Below, piece after piece: positions 44,497 through 53,888 of a DNA stretch of 64,000 nucleotides (position 1 is its first letter; each line of letters opens with the position of its first letter). The stretch covers positions 1 through 64,000 of the forward strand of contig JBGVED010000014.1 in assembly GCA_045119835.1 (NCBI GenBank), given 5' to 3'. This DNA is from CALVUJ01 sp045119835 (GTDB lineage: Bacteria > Bacillota_I > Bacilli_A > RFN20 > DUOF01). The notes beneath the pieces were generated by a model. That model saw only the letters and a program-made list of their open reading frames with translations. It ran no database searches and was not told the origin of the DNA. The position numbers and the translations under genes were made by a program.

Positions 44497-46314
44497 ACTA
44501 ATATATTCAATAAGACTACCAACATCAAGTTTATAAAAAGACAACAAATCCTTAAATTTACCATGCTTATAAAATTTGTTTTCAAGTCCATAAAATTCAA
44601 TATTAACATTAATCTTTTTTCTATTATAAAAATCCAGAATAGGATAATACAAGCCTTCTTTTATACTATAAATATCGTAGACAATAATTTTCTCATATTT
44701 ACTTGCGATAATACTTAAAAAATCTTCATCTAATGGCTTAATAAAATAAACACCAATAACATCAATATTTAAACCACTATTTTTTATTTCACTAACTAAA
44801 TCAACAGTTATTGGCCCTACAGATAAAATAACCATTTTACTAGACTCTTTACTATATAAATAATTCCATTTACCATATTGAATTAGACAAGAAGAATTAC
44901 TAATATAACATTTATCTTTCGGAATCCTTATAAAACTCAATTTATCATAATTAAAACATATATCCATTAAAGAATTAATATCATTACAATATATAGGCAT
45001 ACAAATCATTACACCTGGCAAATGATTAACCAAAGCAACATCAAAAATTCCATGATGAGATTCACCATCTTCTCCTACTAAACCAACCCTCTCAACACCA
45101 ACAACACACTTACTGCCATTTCTTACTAAATCTTGATTAATAAAATCATAGCTTCTTTGCATAAAAGTAGAGTAAACACTAATATAAGGAACTGCTCCTT
45201 TAAGTGCCAAACCACTAGCAAAAACAAAAGCATGCTCCTCACTAATACCTACATCAAAACTTCTATCCGTGTATTTCTCAAAAAAAGGATTTAATTTACT
45301 ACCCGATTTCATTGCCGGAGTTATAACACATAAATTATTATTTAAGGCATTATCACACAAATAATCACAGACAATATCATCAAAAGATACCTTTTGCTCT
45401 CCTGTATCAAAAGTAATCAAGTCAAATTTTCCAACCCCATGCCACTTTCCATCTTCATCATTAATAGTTTTATTACAACCATATCCTTTTACGGTTTTAA
45501 CATGAACAATTATTGATTTTTTATTTTCTTTAGCCACACGTAAACAATTATTTAGTTTTTCCAAATCATGACCATCAACTACACCAATATAATCTATACC
45601 TATTTTTTCAAGAATATTTTCCTTAAAAACTAGCCTTTTTATACTACCTTTAATTCTACAACTCAAATCAAAGAAAAATTTTCTTACCTTTCCTTTATTT
45701 AAAATACTGCGGTATTTTCTCTTACCAATTTGATAAGATTTACTACTTTTAACACTACATAAAACCTTAGAAAGTACACCAACTGTTTTTGAAATAGACA
45801 TACCATTATCATTAACAATTATTATAACCTTACTATTAGTAGACAATAAATTATTTATCCCTTCCATTGCCACACCATTAGCTAAAGAAGCATCTCCTAT
45901 AACAACAATAACCTCATGTTTCTCATTATTTAAATCTCTTGCTACAGCCATACCTAAAGCAGTAGAAATTGATGTTGAACTATGCCCTGACAAATAACAA
46001 TCATAATTGCTTTCCTCTTTACTATAAAAACCACTTATTCCACCAATTTGTCTTAAATTATTTAGACTTCTCCCACTCAATATTTTATGAGTATAGCATT
46101 GGTGAGACACATCAAACAACAACTTATCCGTAGGTAAATTGAAAATATAATGTAACATTACAGTAAGTTCCACTACTCCCAAATTAGACGACAAATGTCC
46201 TCCATTAAAAGAAACTTGATTAATTATCTCTCTACGTATATCACTACACAACACTTTAAGATCATTAATGCTTAAACTTTTTAATTCTTCTGGTAATTTA
46301 ATATTCTCAAGCAT
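44491..46314 (-). CDS. dxs: 1-deoxy-D-xylulose-5-phosphate synthase
   Basis: A thiamine-diphosphate enzyme that starts the MEP isoprenoid pathway from pyruvate and glyceraldehyde-3-phosphate. Motifs are GGHLSSNLGVVELT, the thiamine-binding GDASLANGVAMEGIN (usually GDG), KTVKGYG and the catalytic Glu region VGISEEHAF. Length, 607 residues, is normal. It follows xseB by 17 bases, as in the Bacillus xseA-xseB-ispA-dxs cluster, but ispA is missing from this place. Confidence 0.95.
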   Translation of the reverse strand: MLENIKLPEELKSLSINDLKVLCSDIRREIINQVSFNGGHLSSNLGVVELTVMLHYIFNLPTDKLLFDVSHQCYTHKILSGRSLNNLRQIGGISGFYSKEESNYDCYLSGHSSTSISTALGMAVARDLNNEKHEVIVVIGDASLANGVAMEGINNLLSTNSKVIIIVNDNGMSISKTVGVLSKVLCSVKSSKSYQIGKRKYRSILNKGKVRKFFFDLSCRIKGSIKRLVFKENILEKIGIDYIGVVDGHDLEKLNNCLRVAKENKKSIIVHVKTVKGYGCNKTINDEDGKWHGVGKFDLITFDTGEQKVSFDDIVCDYLCDNALNNNLCVITPAMKSGSKLNPFFEKYTDRSFDVGISEEHAFVFASGLALKGAVPYISVYSTFMQRSYDFINQDLVRNGSKCVVGVERVGLVGEDGESHHGIFDVALVNHLPGVMICMPIYCNDINSLMDICFNYDKLSFIRIPKDKCYISNSSCLIQYGKWNYLYSKESSKMVILSVGPITVDLVSEIKNSGLNIDVIGVYFIKPLDEDFLSIIASKYEKIIVYDIYSIKEGLYYPILDFYNRKKINVNIEFYGLENKFYKHGKFKDLLSFYKLDVGSLIEYISK

Positions 46315-46331
46315 TAATATGATCCCCTTTC

Positions 46332-46538
46332 TTAATCTAAGTCTTTTAATTCTCCATTTTCAAATAATTTTATTGCTTTATCTTCAATATTTTTCAACTT
46401 ATCTTCTAAAATTTTACTAATTTTCATTCCATCTTCAAAAGCTTTTAACGACTCATCTAAAGTTAATTCTCCCATCTGAAGTTTTCTTACTATCTCCTTT
46501 AACATTTCTAAATTCTCTTCAAAACTCTTTTCTTCCAT
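46332..46538 (-). CDS. xseB: Exodeoxyribonuclease VII small subunit
   Basis: A 68-residue helical protein starting MEEKSFEENLEMLKEIVRKL, with the family pattern FEENLEML...LTLDESLKAFEDGM. GGAGGAAAAG precedes the ATG at 46538, and the xseA stop lies directly next to it, so the longer frame is not used. It assembles with XseA. Confidence 0.95.
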   Translation of the reverse strand: MEEKSFEENLEMLKEIVRKLQMGELTLDESLKAFEDGMKISKILEDKLKNIEDKAIKLFENGELKDLD

Positions 46539-46539
46539 A

Positions 46540-47814
46540 CTACTTTTCCTCCTTTTTAGTAACACTTGCATAAAATTTACCATCACTAACCCTTATTTGG
46601 ACAACATCATCAACCTCTATATCATTTACACTAGTAATAGTTTTTTCACTAGTTTTAACAACACTATAACCCCTTAACATAACCTTAAGCGGAGATAAAT
46701 TATCTAAAGAAGATATTAAGTTAGTTAACTCATTAATCTTTTTACTTTTATTATCATTAAAAGCTAATTTTAATTTATTAAGTTCTTCATTTATAATAAA
46801 CCTGTTATCTTTATACAAAGAAGAAGCCAAACCACTAATAAGCAATTTATTATTCTTAACAGTTTCTTTTTTATGAGTTATCAAATTCATTAAATTTTCT
46901 CTACTAAAATTAGCACTCAACGTAGAAATATACATTCTATTATTAGTAATAAGGTTATTTATTTGCTTATTTAAATCTTGCTTATAATTTCCTAACATAG
47001 TAAATACTTCATTTATATCAGGAGTAGCTAACTCTGCTGCAGCAGTTGGAGTAGCAGCTCTAACATCACTAACAAAATCACATATTGTAAAATCAACCTC
47101 ATGACCTACTGCACTTATAATTGGAATTGGATACTCATAAATATAATAAGCTAATTTTTCATCATTAAAACACCACAAGTCCTCAATGCTACCTCCACCT
47201 CTTCCAACAATCATCACATCTAAGTCAAATTGTTTAGAGGTTTCTAAAGCACTAACTATGCTCTCACTAGCACCATCACCTTGAACTAAACAAGGAAAAA
47301 CAATTACACTAGCAAGAGGCCACCTTCTTCTAATTGTAGAAACAATATCCCTTAATGCTGCACCACTACTTGAAGTTGCAACACCTATTCTAAAAGGATA
47401 TTTAGGTAATTTCTTTTTTGCTTGCAAAGAAAATAAACCAATTTCTTCTAATTTCTTCTTCAATTTTTCATATTCTAAATAAAGATTCCCAATCCCATCT
47501 TTTTCTAAATTCTTAACATAAATTTGATAAGTACCACCTTGTAAATACACACTAACAGAACCATTTACAACAACCTTATCCCCTTCACTTAACTTAAAAT
47601 TCAAATTAGAGGTATAAGAGTTAAACATAACGCACTTAACAACACTCTCATTATCCTTAAGCGAAAAATAAATATGACCACTAGGGTGATATTTTAAGTT
47701 AGATATTTCTCCCTTAATTAACAAATTATTTAAAACAACATTTTCATCCATTAGTCTTTTAATATAATTATTAAGTTGACTAACACTAATTATTGAAATA
47801 TTTTTATTTAACAT
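46540..47814 (-). CDS. xseA: Exodeoxyribonuclease VII large subunit
   Basis: A 424-residue catalytic subunit that degrades single-stranded DNA. The N-terminal OB fold (SVSQLNNYIKRLMDENVVL, then GEISNLKYHPSGHIYF) is followed by the nuclease domain with GRGGGSIEDLWCFND and ISAVGHEVDFTICDFVSD, and a C-terminal coiled coil. The ATG at 47814 lies inside the nusB stop region (ATGTTAA overlap), which suggests coupling. Confidence 0.96.
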   Translation of the reverse strand: MLNKNISIISVSQLNNYIKRLMDENVVLNNLLIKGEISNLKYHPSGHIYFSLKDNESVVKCVMFNSYTSNLNFKLSEGDKVVVNGSVSVYLQGGTYQIYVKNLEKDGIGNLYLEYEKLKKKLEEIGLFSLQAKKKLPKYPFRIGVATSSSGAALRDIVSTIRRRWPLASVIVFPCLVQGDGASESIVSALETSKQFDLDVMIVGRGGGSIEDLWCFNDEKLAYYIYEYPIPIISAVGHEVDFTICDFVSDVRAATPTAAAELATPDINEVFTMLGNYKQDLNKQINNLITNNRMYISTLSANFSRENLMNLITHKKETVKNNKLLISGLASSLYKDNRFIINEELNKLKLAFNDNKSKKINELTNLISSLDNLSPLKVMLRGYSVVKTSEKTITSVNDIEVDDVVQIRVSDGKFYASVTKKEEK

Positions 47815-48212
47815 AAACAATTATCTAAAACCCCATTTACAAACTTATATGAAGTTTCATCACAATATTTCTTAGATAATTCTACCGCTACATTAATAAC
47901 AACCTCTTTTGGTTGATTCATATATTTAAATTGGGTATAAGAAGATAATAAAATAGCTTGTTCTAATAAATTCAAACGATCAAATGTCCATTCATTTAAA
48001 TATTTAGATATCTCTTTTATACTATCATCAGCATATTTAATAGAATCTTTAAAAACCTTTTTAACAAAAGGATCGCACTCTTTAACACTGCAATCAAAAA
48101 CACTTTCTATAATATCACTAATTGAAGGTTTACTATCGCTAGTATAATAAAACAAATATTGATATATACAAAATACTGTCAACTCTTGCAATTTATTACG
48201 TGAATATGCCAT
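47808..48212 (-). CDS. nusB: Transcription antitermination factor NusB
   Basis: A 134-residue helical RNA-binding protein of the NusB-NusE rRNA antitermination complex. The C-terminal part (WTFDRLNLLEQAILLSSYTQF and VVINVAVELSKKYC) is typical. I start at ATG 48212 (MAYSRNKLQEL), with GGGG eight bases upstream; the longer open frame upstream runs into the pepP terminator. A TGTTAGAAT extended -10 lies just upstream of the start. Confidence 0.9.
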   Translation of the reverse strand: MAYSRNKLQELTVFCIYQYLFYYTSDSKPSISDIIESVFDCSVKECDPFVKKVFKDSIKYADDSIKEISKYLNEWTFDRLNLLEQAILLSSYTQFKYMNQPKEVVINVAVELSKKYCDETSYKFVNGVLDNCLC

Positions 48213-48283
48213 TTCAAATACCCCATTTCTAAATAATTCTAACACACTTTTTGCAATTTGTTTAATAAAATTTAATGAAAAAC

Positions 48284-48305
48284 AAAAAAATGGCCAAAAA
48301 GCCAT
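48284..48305 (-). terminator. Intrinsic terminator after pepP
   Basis: ATGGC, loop TTTTTG, GCCAT, then T7 on the minus strand. Confidence 0.88.
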
Positions 48306-48308
48306 CTT

Positions 48309-49370
48309 TTAATTACCTAACTTATATAATTTCTTACTAGATTTAGTTAAAATTTCGCAACCATCTTTAGTAACAACTACATCATCTTCAATCCTAACTC
48401 CACCTAGTCCCTCAATATAAATACCTGGTTCTACCGTAAATACCATTCCCTCTTTTAAAACAACTTCACTATTTGGACTAATTGCTAAACTATCATGAAC
48501 TAAAATACCTAACCCATGCCCTGTAGAGTGAGTAAAATACTCTCCATATCCCATCTTCTCAATAAAATCTCTACTTGCAAAATCAACTTCCTTTGCTTTA
48601 ATTCCTGGCTTTATAACTTCAAGAGCTTTAAGTTGAGCCTCTAAAACCACATCATAAATATGTTTCATTTCTTTATCTGGTTCACCCATAACAAAAGTTC
48701 TAGTAATATCGCTACAATAAAAATCATTTATACACCCAAAATCTAAAGTAACAAAATCTCCTACTTTAATCTTTTTATTACTCGCAACCCCATGAGGCAT
48801 AGCTCCTCTTTTACCGCTTGCAACAATTATATCAAAAGACTCTTTGCTCGCCCCTAGATCTAGCATATAACGAAGCATTTCATTTCTTACTTCAACTTCC
48901 TTCATTCCAACCCTAATAAACTTCAAAATATGTTTATAACACTTATCAGCAATTGAACACGATTTTTTTATTTTTTTGATTTCCTCTTCATCTTTAATAT
49001 TTTTTAATGATTCAATATTTAAACTAACCATCTCTAAACCAAGTTTATTCTTAAAAGCATTATAACGATTAAAAGGTAAAGTCTCTTCAAAACCAATTTT
49101 TTTTATATCCTTACCAACTAATAATTCACCCAAACTATCACTATAACTTTTACTAATAGTAATAACTTTAAAATAACTACACTCTTCACTCGCTTGAACA
49201 GTATATCTACTATCTGTTAAAAGATAACACTCCTTATTTGTAATTAATAACAAACCATCTTCACTACTAAATTTAGAATAATAATGTATATTAGCAAAAC
49301 TACTAACTAGCATTGCTTCAATACTTTCTTTTTTCATATACTTTCTTAAATTAGCAACCCTATTTTTCAT
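48309..49370 (-). CDS. Xaa-Pro aminopeptidase (M24 family)
   Basis: A 353-residue creatinase-fold metallopeptidase that removes residues before proline. The N-terminal creatinase domain is followed by the pita-bread domain with metal ligands in TLDFGCINDFYCSDITRT, THSTGHGLGILVHD, MVFTVEPGIY and GGVRIEDDVVV. In Bacillus, YqhT occupies a nearby position in the yqh region, which fits. It ends with its own terminator before nusB. Confidence 0.93.
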   Translation of the reverse strand: MKNRVANLRKYMKKESIEAMLVSSFANIHYYSKFSSEDGLLLITNKECYLLTDSRYTVQASEECSYFKVITISKSYSDSLGELLVGKDIKKIGFEETLPFNRYNAFKNKLGLEMVSLNIESLKNIKDEEEIKKIKKSCSIADKCYKHILKFIRVGMKEVEVRNEMLRYMLDLGASKESFDIIVASGKRGAMPHGVASNKKIKVGDFVTLDFGCINDFYCSDITRTFVMGEPDKEMKHIYDVVLEAQLKALEVIKPGIKAKEVDFASRDFIEKMGYGEYFTHSTGHGLGILVHDSLAISPNSEVVLKEGMVFTVEPGIYIEGLGGVRIEDDVVVTKDGCEILTKSSKKLYKLGN

Positions 49371-49392
49371 AATAACGCACCTCTATAAAAAG

Positions 49393-49412
49393 AAAAAAAC
49401 TCATACGAGTTT
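49393..49412 (-). terminator. Intrinsic terminator overlapping the Asp23 stop
   Basis: AAACTC, loop GTAT, GAGTTT, then T7 on the minus strand. Confidence 0.85.
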
Positions 49413-49725
49413 ATTTCACTATAATCCCTTCAACCTTAACATTAACACGTGGATTTGCTATCTCACACATATTAATTAAAGCACTTTCTATCTTATCTTG
49501 AATTATGGTAGTAATATCATTTATGTTAGTGCCATAATTAGCTTTAATCGAAACATTAGCAATAAATCCTTGTTCCTTATCAGTTTCACAACCTACCTTA
49601 GTTATAACAACATTATCTACATCTTTTAATGTTTCACTCATAACATCTCTTATTGCTACATAAGAAATTCCAATCTTTCCAAAATTAGAATAGTTTTTAA
49701 TATAATGATAAACAGCTTGAGCCAT
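49411..49725 (-). CDS. Asp23/Gls24 family envelope protein (YqhY-like)
   Basis: A 104-residue protein with the Asp23 pattern: IGISYVAIRDVMSETLKDVD, then alternating strands and helix (NVSIKANYGTNINDITTIIQ, VNVKVEGIIVK). Members are cytoplasmic or membrane-associated and linked to envelope stress or fatty-acid metabolism. Its place between spoIIIAH and nusB matches yqhY of Bacillus. accB and accC, which usually lie between, are absent. Confidence 0.88.
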   Translation of the reverse strand: MAQAVYHYIKNYSNFGKIGISYVAIRDVMSETLKDVDNVVITKVGCETDKEQGFIANVSIKANYGTNINDITTIIQDKIESALINMCEIANPRVNVKVEGIIVK

Positions 49726-49783
49726 AATATATCCCTCTTTTCACATTACTATTATAAAACTATTTTTGGGACTTTTCAATTAT

Positions 49784-50281
49784 TTATGCTTTAAAAGAAA
49801 CACTTGGAATATAACTATTACCTAATTTTTCATAAGCAAGCTTTATAATAGTAACAGCATCTACTTTATTAGCATCTTTTTTAGAAACTAAAATGTTAAC
49901 TATATTGTCCTCATATTCAACATAAGCATTACTATATCCTGCTTCTTTTATTGCTTGTTTTAATGCCTTTTCTTCCTTATTCATCTTATTTTTTTGAGCA
50001 ATCATTTCCAAGGCCTCAATTTTTTCATCCATTGTAGAACTACTAGAAGCCACTATTTGATTAAGCTCATCTATTTCATCATTAAACTTACTAACCTTAG
50101 CCAATTCTAAACTCTCAAAATAAGCATCCTCTCCACTACTAACACTAACTTCACTACTATTATCACCTATACCACCATCATTTAAAGTAGACGTATTAAC
50201 AGGAACAAGCACATAATAAATGGATAAAACTAAAACTAAGCTAAATAATGATAAAAATGAGACTAAACGACGATTTTTCAT
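49784..50281 (-). CDS. spoIIIAH: SpoIIIAH-like stage III sporulation protein
   Basis: A 165-residue membrane-anchored protein. One N-terminal helix (about 7-27, FLSLFSLVLVLSIYYVLVP) is followed by a Ser/Gly/Asp linker and a ring-building domain starting AYFESLELAKVSKFNDEIDE. In Bacillus, SpoIIIAH in the mother cell binds forespore SpoIIQ to form the feeding-tube channel. The other spoIIIA genes (AA-AG) are not upstream, where a PHP gene sits instead. The identification rests on architecture, motif and synteny with Asp23 and nusB. Confidence 0.85.
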   Translation of the reverse strand: MKNRRLVSFLSLFSLVLVLSIYYVLVPVNTSTLNDGGIGDNSSEVSVSSGEDAYFESLELAKVSKFNDEIDELNQIVASSSSTMDEKIEALEMIAQKNKMNKEEKALKQAIKEAGYSNAYVEYEDNIVNILVSKKDANKVDAVTIIKLAYEKLGNSYIPSVSFKA

Positions 50282-50368
50282 ATAAAAATTTCCCCCTTAA
50301 CTTTCTTTCTACTAATTTATATTAAGAAGGAAATCAATTTAGAACTATTTTTTATATTTTTATTAAGA

Positions 50369-51169
50369 TTATAAATTACTATTACAAAAATTCAATTTAC
50401 CAATAACATCCTTACCTAAGGACTCATTAACTAATTCTATAGACTTTTCATACAACTCAATTTGACTTCTAAAATGTGCATCAACACCATATACAACTTT
50501 AATATTATAAGTAGATGCTATTTGCCAAAACTCCTTACAAGGATATGCAACTTTATTTATTTGACCATTTAAACACATCGCCGCTCTTGTTAAGTTTATT
50601 TCAAGAGGTATACCATACTTTTCTGCTGCTTTACAAATAATATGAGTAGCTTTTGCCTCTACTGTACCAAAAGAGCTTTTCTCTAACATAAAGAGATCAG
50701 GATGAGCAATAATACTGGCTATTCCTTTTTCCATAGATTCTTTTATATAGTTAGCATACGTAATAAGATCTTTTTCATCACTTATACCCCACCCTACTAC
50801 CTTTTCATTACCTTTTTCATCAAAAACAAAATGCTGACCGACTATTAATTTATTAGTCTCTCTTTTTAATTCTTTATAATAATCTAATAATCTAGGAACA
50901 TACTCTATCTCAAAACCTACTTCGATTTCTATTTCATCCTTATATTTTTCTTTTAATTGCTTAATACTAGAATAATACTCTTCCTTCATAGAATAATCCA
51001 TTCTCATATTATTTCTAAAATCGACCTTCTCTTTATATGGACAATGATCAGTAAAACAAATTCTCTTAAATCCTTTATCTATAAACATTTTTACATATTC
51101 TTCATCACTTATACTACTATCTGCATGCCCACATCTATAAGTATGCGTATGATAATTAAAATTTTGCAT
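50369..51169 (-). CDS. PHP-domain phosphoesterase, histidinol-phosphatase type
   Basis: A 266-residue PHP protein. Metal ligands appear in NYHTHTYRCGHA, ICFTDHCPY, EVGFEIEYV, VGQHFVF, IIAHPDLF and VVYGVDAHF. This arrangement fits HisK/HisJ-type phosphatases, but no histidine-biosynthesis genes lie nearby, so the substrate is open. The ATG at 51169 follows GAGGTGG. It lies 45 bases downstream of the LRR gene and may be co-transcribed. Confidence 0.8.
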   Translation of the reverse strand: MQNFNYHTHTYRCGHADSSISDEEYVKMFIDKGFKRICFTDHCPYKEKVDFRNNMRMDYSMKEEYYSSIKQLKEKYKDEIEIEVGFEIEYVPRLLDYYKELKRETNKLIVGQHFVFDEKGNEKVVGWGISDEKDLITYANYIKESMEKGIASIIAHPDLFMLEKSSFGTVEAKATHIICKAAEKYGIPLEINLTRAAMCLNGQINKVAYPCKEFWQIASTYNIKVVYGVDAHFRSQIELYEKSIELVNESLGKDVIGKLNFCNSNL

Positions 51170-51213
51170 CAATACCACCTCAAAACAAAATAAATTATAC
51201 TACAAAAATTATT

Positions 51214-53793
51214 TTATTTTATTTTTAATACCCCTTTTTTTAACTTACATATTTCATATTGACACTGTGCATCACTATATCCAGCATATCCACTTAAAGA
51301 ATCACAATCCTCAAGCACTTTAAAGCTAACATCTAAAATCTCTCTAATGTCATTATGCCCTCTCCCCACAGTAACCTTATTTACTTCTAATCCTTTAACC
51401 TTCATTGCTCTTTTTATATTTCTTTCTATCCTATACAAACAATCAATAAAACTATTTTTAATATCTTCATTATGACGTATATCTTCACTATATCTATCCG
51501 GAACCTCTATATTATCCAAACAAACAGTTTTAGTAGTTAAGTCATACCAAACCCAACTCTGCCCTATAATTTTATCTTTATAATTAAATGTTATAAAACA
51601 AGAATTCGGCATAACCATACCATATTTTAAACAGCTCTCTCCTAACCCAGAAACAACCTGACAACAATTAGTGATATTTCCCAAAACTGCACAAAGTGGA
51701 TCCTTTTTATCCAAAACAGAATATACAATACCATAATCTTTTTCATCTTCATCAATAAATATTTTCATTTCATCTTCACTAACAGACTTAGAAACATTAT
51801 AAAACTCTTGCAATTTTTCAAACTGCTCCTGATTGTAACCATACTTTCCTACAACAAAAGCAAAATCTTCATTACCGTCATCAACACCATGATAAAAATT
51901 ATTCTTAACAACATTTATAACATGACTTGGAAGTAACATATCCGCATCTCTATTAGTATGAACTCTTTTGCCAGGATAAACTTTCTTTACATTATCAAAA
52001 TTATTGTAACTCGCTGCAATTAAATTAATCTCATTAAAATCTTCATCCTTATAAATCATAAAGTCACTATAATTAAAATATTTCATAAAAAACTGTGCAT
52101 ACTCTTCATTAAAACCATTATCCAAGCAAAAACCATCAAACTTATTATGTATAGTATACCCATCTAACACTCCAACAATTTTTTTACTAATAAAATCATA
52201 CGCCTTATCTCTAATAGACGCCTTACTATCAAAAAGCCCCAATACATAACACAATTTAAAAAAAGATGCTTTATTTTCTTCTAAACTAACATTTGGACAA
52301 ATACTAATCAAATTATTCCAAACTTGACCATTATTATTTAAATAAAAGTTGCCTATATCACTAACAGGCATATTCTTTATAACTACACTTCCAGGTAAAT
52401 ACCTTTTATTAGCCCAATAATACAATCTCAAATAATACCTAGAATCAATCTTATCAGACTCTATCATTTTTCTTATTATTCTATTATTTAAAAGTAAAGA
52501 TTTGTCAAATTCAATAAATTCACCATCATTATAAAAACTATAAGTTTTTAATTTTCTATCATAGAACATCAAAGCATTATCTACATTATCGATAAACTCT
52601 CCTTTTTCAAGAAAAAAAGAAACTCTCCTGTTACCCAAATCCAAAACTACCTTTTTTAAACTAGAACATTCCTTAAAACTATCACTATTAAAAGTTTCTA
52701 TACTAGATGGTATAACAATCTCTTCTAAATCCAAACAAGAAGAAAACTCATGACCTTTTATTTCTTTCTTACCAAAAGGAAACTCAATTTTCTTTAAACT
52801 GCTACACCCCTCAAAAACATCATTACCCATCTTTTTTAATTGTTTAGGTAAATCAAGTGTTTTCAAATTCATACAATTTTTAAAACATTTACTACCAATA
52901 ACTTCAATATTTTTCAAATTATTAATCTCTTGTAAATTACTACATCCATAAAAAGCACTATTCCCTATACCTACAACATTAGGGGATATCTTAACATCTT
53001 TTAAACTACTACAAGAAAAAAAAGCCTCATCCTTTATTTCTTTTACGCTATTAGCAACATCAATATTATCAATTCCACAAAAAGCAAAACTTCTAGGACT
53101 TATTTCCTTTAAAGAACTAGATAATTTAACTTTTCTTAGATTATAACATTCATAAAAAGCACTATCTAGTATCTTACTTACATACTCTAAACCTTCTACA
53201 TCTACTAAACTAGAACATCCTTCAAATGATGAAACACCAATACTTTTTATATCATCAGACAATTTAACTTTTCTTAAATCTCTACATCCATAAAAAACAC
53301 GTTTTTTGAGTTCTCTAACACCATTAGGTACAATAACTTCTTTTAAAGAAACACACCTATAAAAACAACTTTCACCTATATTTTTCAAATTATCTGGTAA
53401 AACTATTTCTTCCAAATCAAAACAATTACTAAACGCTTCTTTTTTAATATCTAATAAAGACTTAGAAAAAGAAACTTTTTTTAAATCAATACACGAATTA
53501 AAAGCCTTTATACCAACTACTTCTAAAGCATCAGGTAAAACTATTTCCTTTAAACCACTATTTTCAAAACAACGAGAAGAAATCTCTTTTAATGTAGTAG
53601 GCAAACGAATACTCTTTAAATTTTTAAATCCCAAAAAGCAACTATCCTCAAACTTTTCAATACCTTCACACAAAACTATATTCTTGTATTTAAAAGTTTG
53701 CATATTGCTTATCATTTCTTTTGTTAATACACTAGGGCATTTTTCAATTATTAAAGAATCATTATTAACTCTATAAATTAACTCACCATCCAT
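51214..53793 (-). CDS. BspA-type leucine-rich-repeat protein with unknown C-terminal domain
   Basis: An 859-residue protein. From about residue 40 to 390 there are some 15 repeats of about 23 residues of LRR_5/BspA type (FxxCxxLKEIxLPxxLKxIG). Unlike most BspA proteins it has no signal peptide and ends with a domain of its own: the region 440-620 is helical, and 690-790 contains GNITNCCQVVSGLGESCLK, QSWVWYDLTTK and VCLDNIEVPD, which I cannot name. Many cysteines lie in the repeats, fitting the cytoplasm. The start at 53793 follows GGGGTG. Confidence 0.82.
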   Translation of the reverse strand: MDGELIYRVNNDSLIIEKCPSVLTKEMISNMQTFKYKNIVLCEGIEKFEDSCFLGFKNLKSIRLPTTLKEISSRCFENSGLKEIVLPDALEVVGIKAFNSCIDLKKVSFSKSLLDIKKEAFSNCFDLEEIVLPDNLKNIGESCFYRCVSLKEVIVPNGVRELKKRVFYGCRDLRKVKLSDDIKSIGVSSFEGCSSLVDVEGLEYVSKILDSAFYECYNLRKVKLSSSLKEISPRSFAFCGIDNIDVANSVKEIKDEAFFSCSSLKDVKISPNVVGIGNSAFYGCSNLQEINNLKNIEVIGSKCFKNCMNLKTLDLPKQLKKMGNDVFEGCSSLKKIEFPFGKKEIKGHEFSSCLDLEEIVIPSSIETFNSDSFKECSSLKKVVLDLGNRRVSFFLEKGEFIDNVDNALMFYDRKLKTYSFYNDGEFIEFDKSLLLNNRIIRKMIESDKIDSRYYLRLYYWANKRYLPGSVVIKNMPVSDIGNFYLNNNGQVWNNLISICPNVSLEENKASFFKLCYVLGLFDSKASIRDKAYDFISKKIVGVLDGYTIHNKFDGFCLDNGFNEEYAQFFMKYFNYSDFMIYKDEDFNEINLIAASYNNFDNVKKVYPGKRVHTNRDADMLLPSHVINVVKNNFYHGVDDGNEDFAFVVGKYGYNQEQFEKLQEFYNVSKSVSEDEMKIFIDEDEKDYGIVYSVLDKKDPLCAVLGNITNCCQVVSGLGESCLKYGMVMPNSCFITFNYKDKIIGQSWVWYDLTTKTVCLDNIEVPDRYSEDIRHNEDIKNSFIDCLYRIERNIKRAMKVKGLEVNKVTVGRGHNDIREILDVSFKVLEDCDSLSGYAGYSDAQCQYEICKLKKGVLKIK

Positions 53794-53861
53794 AATTAAC
53801 ACCCCAATTAACTATAATTTTAACACCACAAATTTACATAGTCAATTACTATTAAAAACAC

Positions 53862-53888
53862 AAAAAAAGAGGATTTTTCCTCCTCTTA
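53862..53888 (-). terminator. Intrinsic terminator overlapping the alaS stop
   Basis: AAGAGGA/TCCTCTT with a GGAAAAA loop, followed by T7 on the minus strand. Confidence 0.85.
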
